Assembly: GCA_963708115.1 (NCBI GenBank)
Contig: CAVPRX010000001.1
Location: 1,736,001-1,800,000 of the forward strand
Origin: VRUE01 sp963708115
GTDB lineage: Bacteria > Actinomycetota > Thermoleophilia > Solirubrobacterales > 70-9
Direction: 5' to 3'
Length of the DNA: 64,000 nucleotides
This document shows, one piece after another, positions 61,852 through 64,000 of the stretch (position 1 is its first letter; every line of letters starts with the position of its first letter). The notes under the pieces are model-generated. The model was not told the DNA's origin. It searched no databases and saw only the letters and a program-made list of their open reading frames with translations. The position numbers and the translations under genes are program-made.

Positions 61852-61859
61852 CTAGCACA
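61840..61859. promoter_or_regulatory. Palindromic operator upstream of the GntR gene
   Basis: TGTGCTAGT-TG-ACTAGCACA, a perfect 9-bp inverted repeat with 2-bp centre, 26 bp before the GntR ATG. GntR regulators of the YtrA type often bind their own promoter at such sites. It overlaps the stop of the preceding gene. Confidence 0.65.
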
Positions 61860-61885
61860 TTATCTTGGACTATTGTGCTGCCGTG

Positions 61886-62617
61886 ATGGCACAGCAGGCG
61901 CCGAGCGATCCGAACCCCTTCTCGATCGATCCGAACGACGAGCTTCCCGTCGGCCTGCAGTTGACCTGGCGCCTGCGGGCACTGATCGCCACCGGTCACC
62001 TCGCTTCCGGCGAACGACTGCCCAGCTTCCGCCGTCTCTCAGATTGGGCCGGGGTCAACGTGAACACCGTGCGGGCTGTCTATGCCGGCCTCGAGCAGGA
62101 GGGCCTGGTGGTCAGCCGTCAGGGTCAGGGCACGTTCGTCGCCGATGACATCGAGCCGGCTGCCCAGCTGGAGGAGATCGCGACCGATGCGCTGCGCCGC
62201 GCTCTCGACGCCGGCCTCAGCCCGCGCCAGCTGGCGGTCGTCGCCTCGGCCTGCGCGAGCATGCCGGGAGGCCTGGACGACGTTCCGGCCACGGCTCCGG
62301 ACGAGCTTCCGGACCCGACCGAGGAGGGGGAGGCGATCGAGGTGCGGCACGAGCTGCGCCGTCAGATCGCCCGGCTCGAGGCCGAGCTGGCCACCTACCC
62401 GCGCGACCTGCCGCGCGACCTGCCGACGGCGCCGCGCCGCGCCAGCGCTCACGTCGCCCGGGTGGAGGAGCTCGAGCAGACCCGCGACACCCTGATCGCC
62501 CAGCTATCGGAAGCCCAAAAGGCCGCCGAGCAACGGGCACGGCAGGCAGGGCGCGAAAGGGTGCAGGACGCCAGCCCCCTCGAGCGGGCGACGAGCTGGT
62601 GGCGGCGAAAACTGTGA
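61886..62617 (+). CDS. GntR-family (YtrA-like N-terminus) regulator with coiled-coil tail
   Basis: GntR winged helix: PVGLQLTWRLRALIATGHLASGERLPSFRRLSDWAGVNVNTVRAVYAGLEQEGLVVSRQGQGTFVAD. The C-terminal 150 residues are helical and charged (ELRRQIARLEAELATY..., VEELEQTRDTLIAQLSEAQKAAEQ), without a FadR or UTRA domain. ATG 61886 chosen; TTG 61865 possible. The stop overlaps the GTG of the YrbE gene, so it heads the transporter operon and probably regulates it. Confidence 0.86.
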   Translation: MAQQAPSDPNPFSIDPNDELPVGLQLTWRLRALIATGHLASGERLPSFRRLSDWAGVNVNTVRAVYAGLEQEGLVVSRQGQGTFVADDIEPAAQLEEIATDALRRALDAGLSPRQLAVVASACASMPGGLDDVPATAPDELPDPTEEGEAIEVRHELRRQIARLEAELATYPRDLPRDLPTAPRRASAHVARVEELEQTRDTLIAQLSEAQKAAEQRARQAGRERVQDASPLERATSWWRRKL

Positions 62618-63405
62618 CGCGCGCTCTTCTGCCCGCCAAGTCCTTCTTCGAGCAGGTCGGGGAGATGATGATCCTGACCGCCAAGACGATCGTCTCCGCG
62701 ATCAGGCCGCCGTACCCCTACGGCGAGGAGCTGGTCGGCCAGTTCCTCTTCGTGCTCAAGCTGTCGTGGTTCCCGATGACGATCTCGACCTTTGCCCTCT
62801 GCCTGGGCGCCCCGGGCCTGCAGGCGGCGGGCATCCTCAACCTCTTCGGCGCCCTCGACCGGCTCGGCGGGTTCTTCGTGGTGATCGCGGTGCGCCAGAT
62901 CGGCCCGATCGTCACCGCGATCGTCGTCGGCGGGGTCGCCGGCACCGCGATCACCGCCGACCTCGGCGCCCGCAAGATCCGCGAGGAGCTCGACGCCCTG
63001 CAGGTGCTCGGCGTCGACCCGATCAAGAACCTCGTCGTGCCGCGCTTCCTGGCGCTGATGATCATCACCGGGCTGCTCGACATCTTCGCGATCGTCTTCG
63101 GCCTCACCGCCGGCATCGCCGCCGAGCTGATCTACGGTCAGCCGCTGGGCGGGTTCTTTGCGACGCTCTTCACCAACGCGCTGGTCACCGACCTCTGGGG
63201 CTCGGTGCTTATGTGCTCGCTGTTCGGGGGGATCATCGCGGTCGTCTGCTGCTACAAGGGCATGACGGCGACCGGCGGCGCGGCGGGGGTCGGCCGGGCC
63301 GTCAACCAGGCGGTCGTGATCGCCTTCATGGGGGTCTTCTTCTTCCTCTACGTCTTCACCGCGGTACTGCTGGCCACCAACCCCGAACTGCAGTCGATCC
63401 GGTGA
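62614..63405 (+). CDS. YrbE/MlaE-family ABC permease 1
   Basis: MlaE-like lipid-transport permease (YrbE-A type): FFEQVGEMMILTAKTIVSAIRPPYPYGEELVGQ, RQIGPIVTAIVVGGVAGTAITADLGARKIREELDALQVLGVDPIKNLVVPRFLAL (family core with EELDAL..LGVDP). Five to six helices. GTG at 62614 overlaps the GntR stop; GTG 62599 also in frame. In actinobacteria, YrbE pairs precede mce genes for lipid or steroid import. Confidence 0.9.
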   Translation: MTRALLPAKSFFEQVGEMMILTAKTIVSAIRPPYPYGEELVGQFLFVLKLSWFPMTISTFALCLGAPGLQAAGILNLFGALDRLGGFFVVIAVRQIGPIVTAIVVGGVAGTAITADLGARKIREELDALQVLGVDPIKNLVVPRFLALMIITGLLDIFAIVFGLTAGIAAELIYGQPLGGFFATLFTNALVTDLWGSVLMCSLFGGIIAVVCCYKGMTATGGAAGVGRAVNQAVVIAFMGVFFFLYVFTAVLLATNPELQSIR

Positions 63406-63418
63406 GGGGCGCACGACG

Positions 63419-64000
63419 ATGATCGGCTGGCTCGACGTCCCCCGCAGCTGGCTCGACTCCTTCGGCGAGGTCGCGCGCTTCGGCTCGCGGGTCGCCGGGC
63501 TGGTCTACTCGGGGCGCGTCGGCCGGTACTTCGGCGAGAGCCTGCGCCAGGGCGGGATCCTGATCCTTGGCTCGGCACTGGTCATCTGGGCCTTCGTCTT
63601 CATCCTCGGGCTGCAGTGCGGTGTGCTCGGCGCCTATTTCAACCGGTCCATCGGCGCGCCCTCCTACGCCGGCCTCTTCTCGGCCTACTGCGACCTGCGC
63701 GAGGCGCTGCCGTACGCCTTCGGCTACATCCTCGCGGCCAAGGTCGGCACCGGGATCGTCGCCGAGATCGGCGCGATGCGGATCTCCGACGAGATCGACG
63801 CGCTCGAGGTGATGGGCATCCAACCGGTGACCTTCCTCGCCGCGACCCGCCTGCTCGGCGCCTGGATCGCCCTGCCGTTCATCTACCTGGTCGCGATCGG
63901 GGTCATGTACTTCGCCAGCTACATCGCCGTGGTCGACCAGATCGGCGACGTCTCCTCGGGCGGCTACCTGCTGATCTTCTGGATGTTCCAGGACCCCTTA
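63419..64000 (+). CDS. YrbE/MlaE-family ABC permease 2 (truncated at window end)
   Basis: Second permease (YrbE-B type): RVGRYFGESLRQGGILILGSALVIWAFVFILGLQCGVLGAYF, LAAKVGTGIVAEIGAMRISDEIDALEVMGIQPVTFLAATRLLG. The same EIGAMRISDEIDAL core as MlaE. ATG at 63419, 13 bp after permease 1. The reading frame is open at base 64000; mce-domain genes would be expected next. Confidence 0.9.
   Translation, partial: MIGWLDVPRSWLDSFGEVARFGSRVAGLVYSGRVGRYFGESLRQGGILILGSALVIWAFVFILGLQCGVLGAYFNRSIGAPSYAGLFSAYCDLREALPYAFGYILAAKVGTGIVAEIGAMRISDEIDALEVMGIQPVTFLAATRLLGAWIALPFIYLVAIGVMYFASYIAVVDQIGDVSSGGYLLIFWMFQDPL

Noticed and set aside
1..64000. CRISPR arrays, insertion sequences and rRNA genes
   Set aside because: I saw no regularly spaced repeats, no transposase or integrase and no rRNA signatures on either strand.

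Overview
This 64-kb, GC-rich window looks like a chromosome fragment of an actinobacterium, most plausibly a Thermoleophilia/Solirubrobacterales member. Supporting traits are the large secreted NHL/fibronectin-III/beta-propeller proteins with basic CPKGKRKV-type tails, cydAB, a UdgB-type glycosylase, an Rv2578c-like radical SAM protein, an ECF sigma factor paired with a YCII protein, YrbE/MlaE permeases, and many GTG starts with GTGA/ATGA stop-start overlaps. The lineage is an inference from gene content; no rRNA is present.

Layout. 0-6.6 kb: tkt-tal-pgi-cydA-cydB-HAD run (pentose phosphate pathway and cytochrome bd), full of +1 frameshifts. 6.7-19.7 kb: lipid modification (cyclopropane synthase, desaturase), a large membrane protein, a metallo-beta-lactamase-fold hydrolase, a universal stress protein, a secreted subtilase, tadA, two tRNA-Ser genes flanking a PilZ-containing glycosyltransferase, a tiny KFG-ending peptide gene, ECF sigma/YCII and a repeat lipoprotein. 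19.8-31.8 kb: a histidine kinase and response regulator separated by an AbiEi/DUF559-like gene, an XRE regulator, then two overlapping giant secreted proteins and a lipoprotein. 31.8-36.3 kb: tRNA-Thr, a TMEM175 channel, an E1-like (ThiF/MccB-like) enzyme with a putative peptide-binding N-terminus, two paralogous winged-helix regulators, a uracil-DNA glycosylase and a second KFG-ending peptide gene. 36.3-43 kb: ferritin-like lipoprotein, MMPL transporter, pgsA, folE2, primary sigma factor, F420-type oxidoreductase, tRNA-Tyr. 43-50 kb: a PD-(D/E)XK protein with a LexA box at its start, SDR, MerR, three TetR genes, a long dCTP deaminase, a YtoQ-like protein. 49.6-50 kb: a candidate type I toxin-antitoxin locus next to a second LexA box. 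50-58.5 kb: radical SAM protein, then on the minus strand a gapless MFS-SBP-DppC-DppB-DppDF-DNA ligase operon. 58.5-64 kb: HD-GYP phosphodiesterase, zinc alcohol dehydrogenase, a secreted NTR-like protein, and a GntR-YrbE-YrbE operon running off the end.

Most notable candidates. (1) At 49.66-49.95 kb an 18-residue hydrophobic peptide gene with a perfect Shine-Dalgarno lies opposite a short, promoter- and terminator-equipped RNA gene. The 5' end of that RNA is complementary over 21 nt (20 Watson-Crick plus one G-U) to the peptide's translation start, and the peptide's promoter contains a LexA box. This resembles SOS-controlled TisB/IstR-like or Ibs/Sib-like type I toxin-antitoxin systems. (2) Two similar 18-19 residue peptides end in ...PVLS..KFG; one lies about 1.6 kb from the E1-like enzyme, and E1-like enzymes often act on C-terminal glycines.

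Quality caveat: about 50 apparent frameshifts, mostly single inserted G or C, disrupt conserved genes at 0.5-16 kb and 55.8-58 kb while 23.8-33 kb is clean. I treat most as sequence or assembly errors and annotate those genes as whole.
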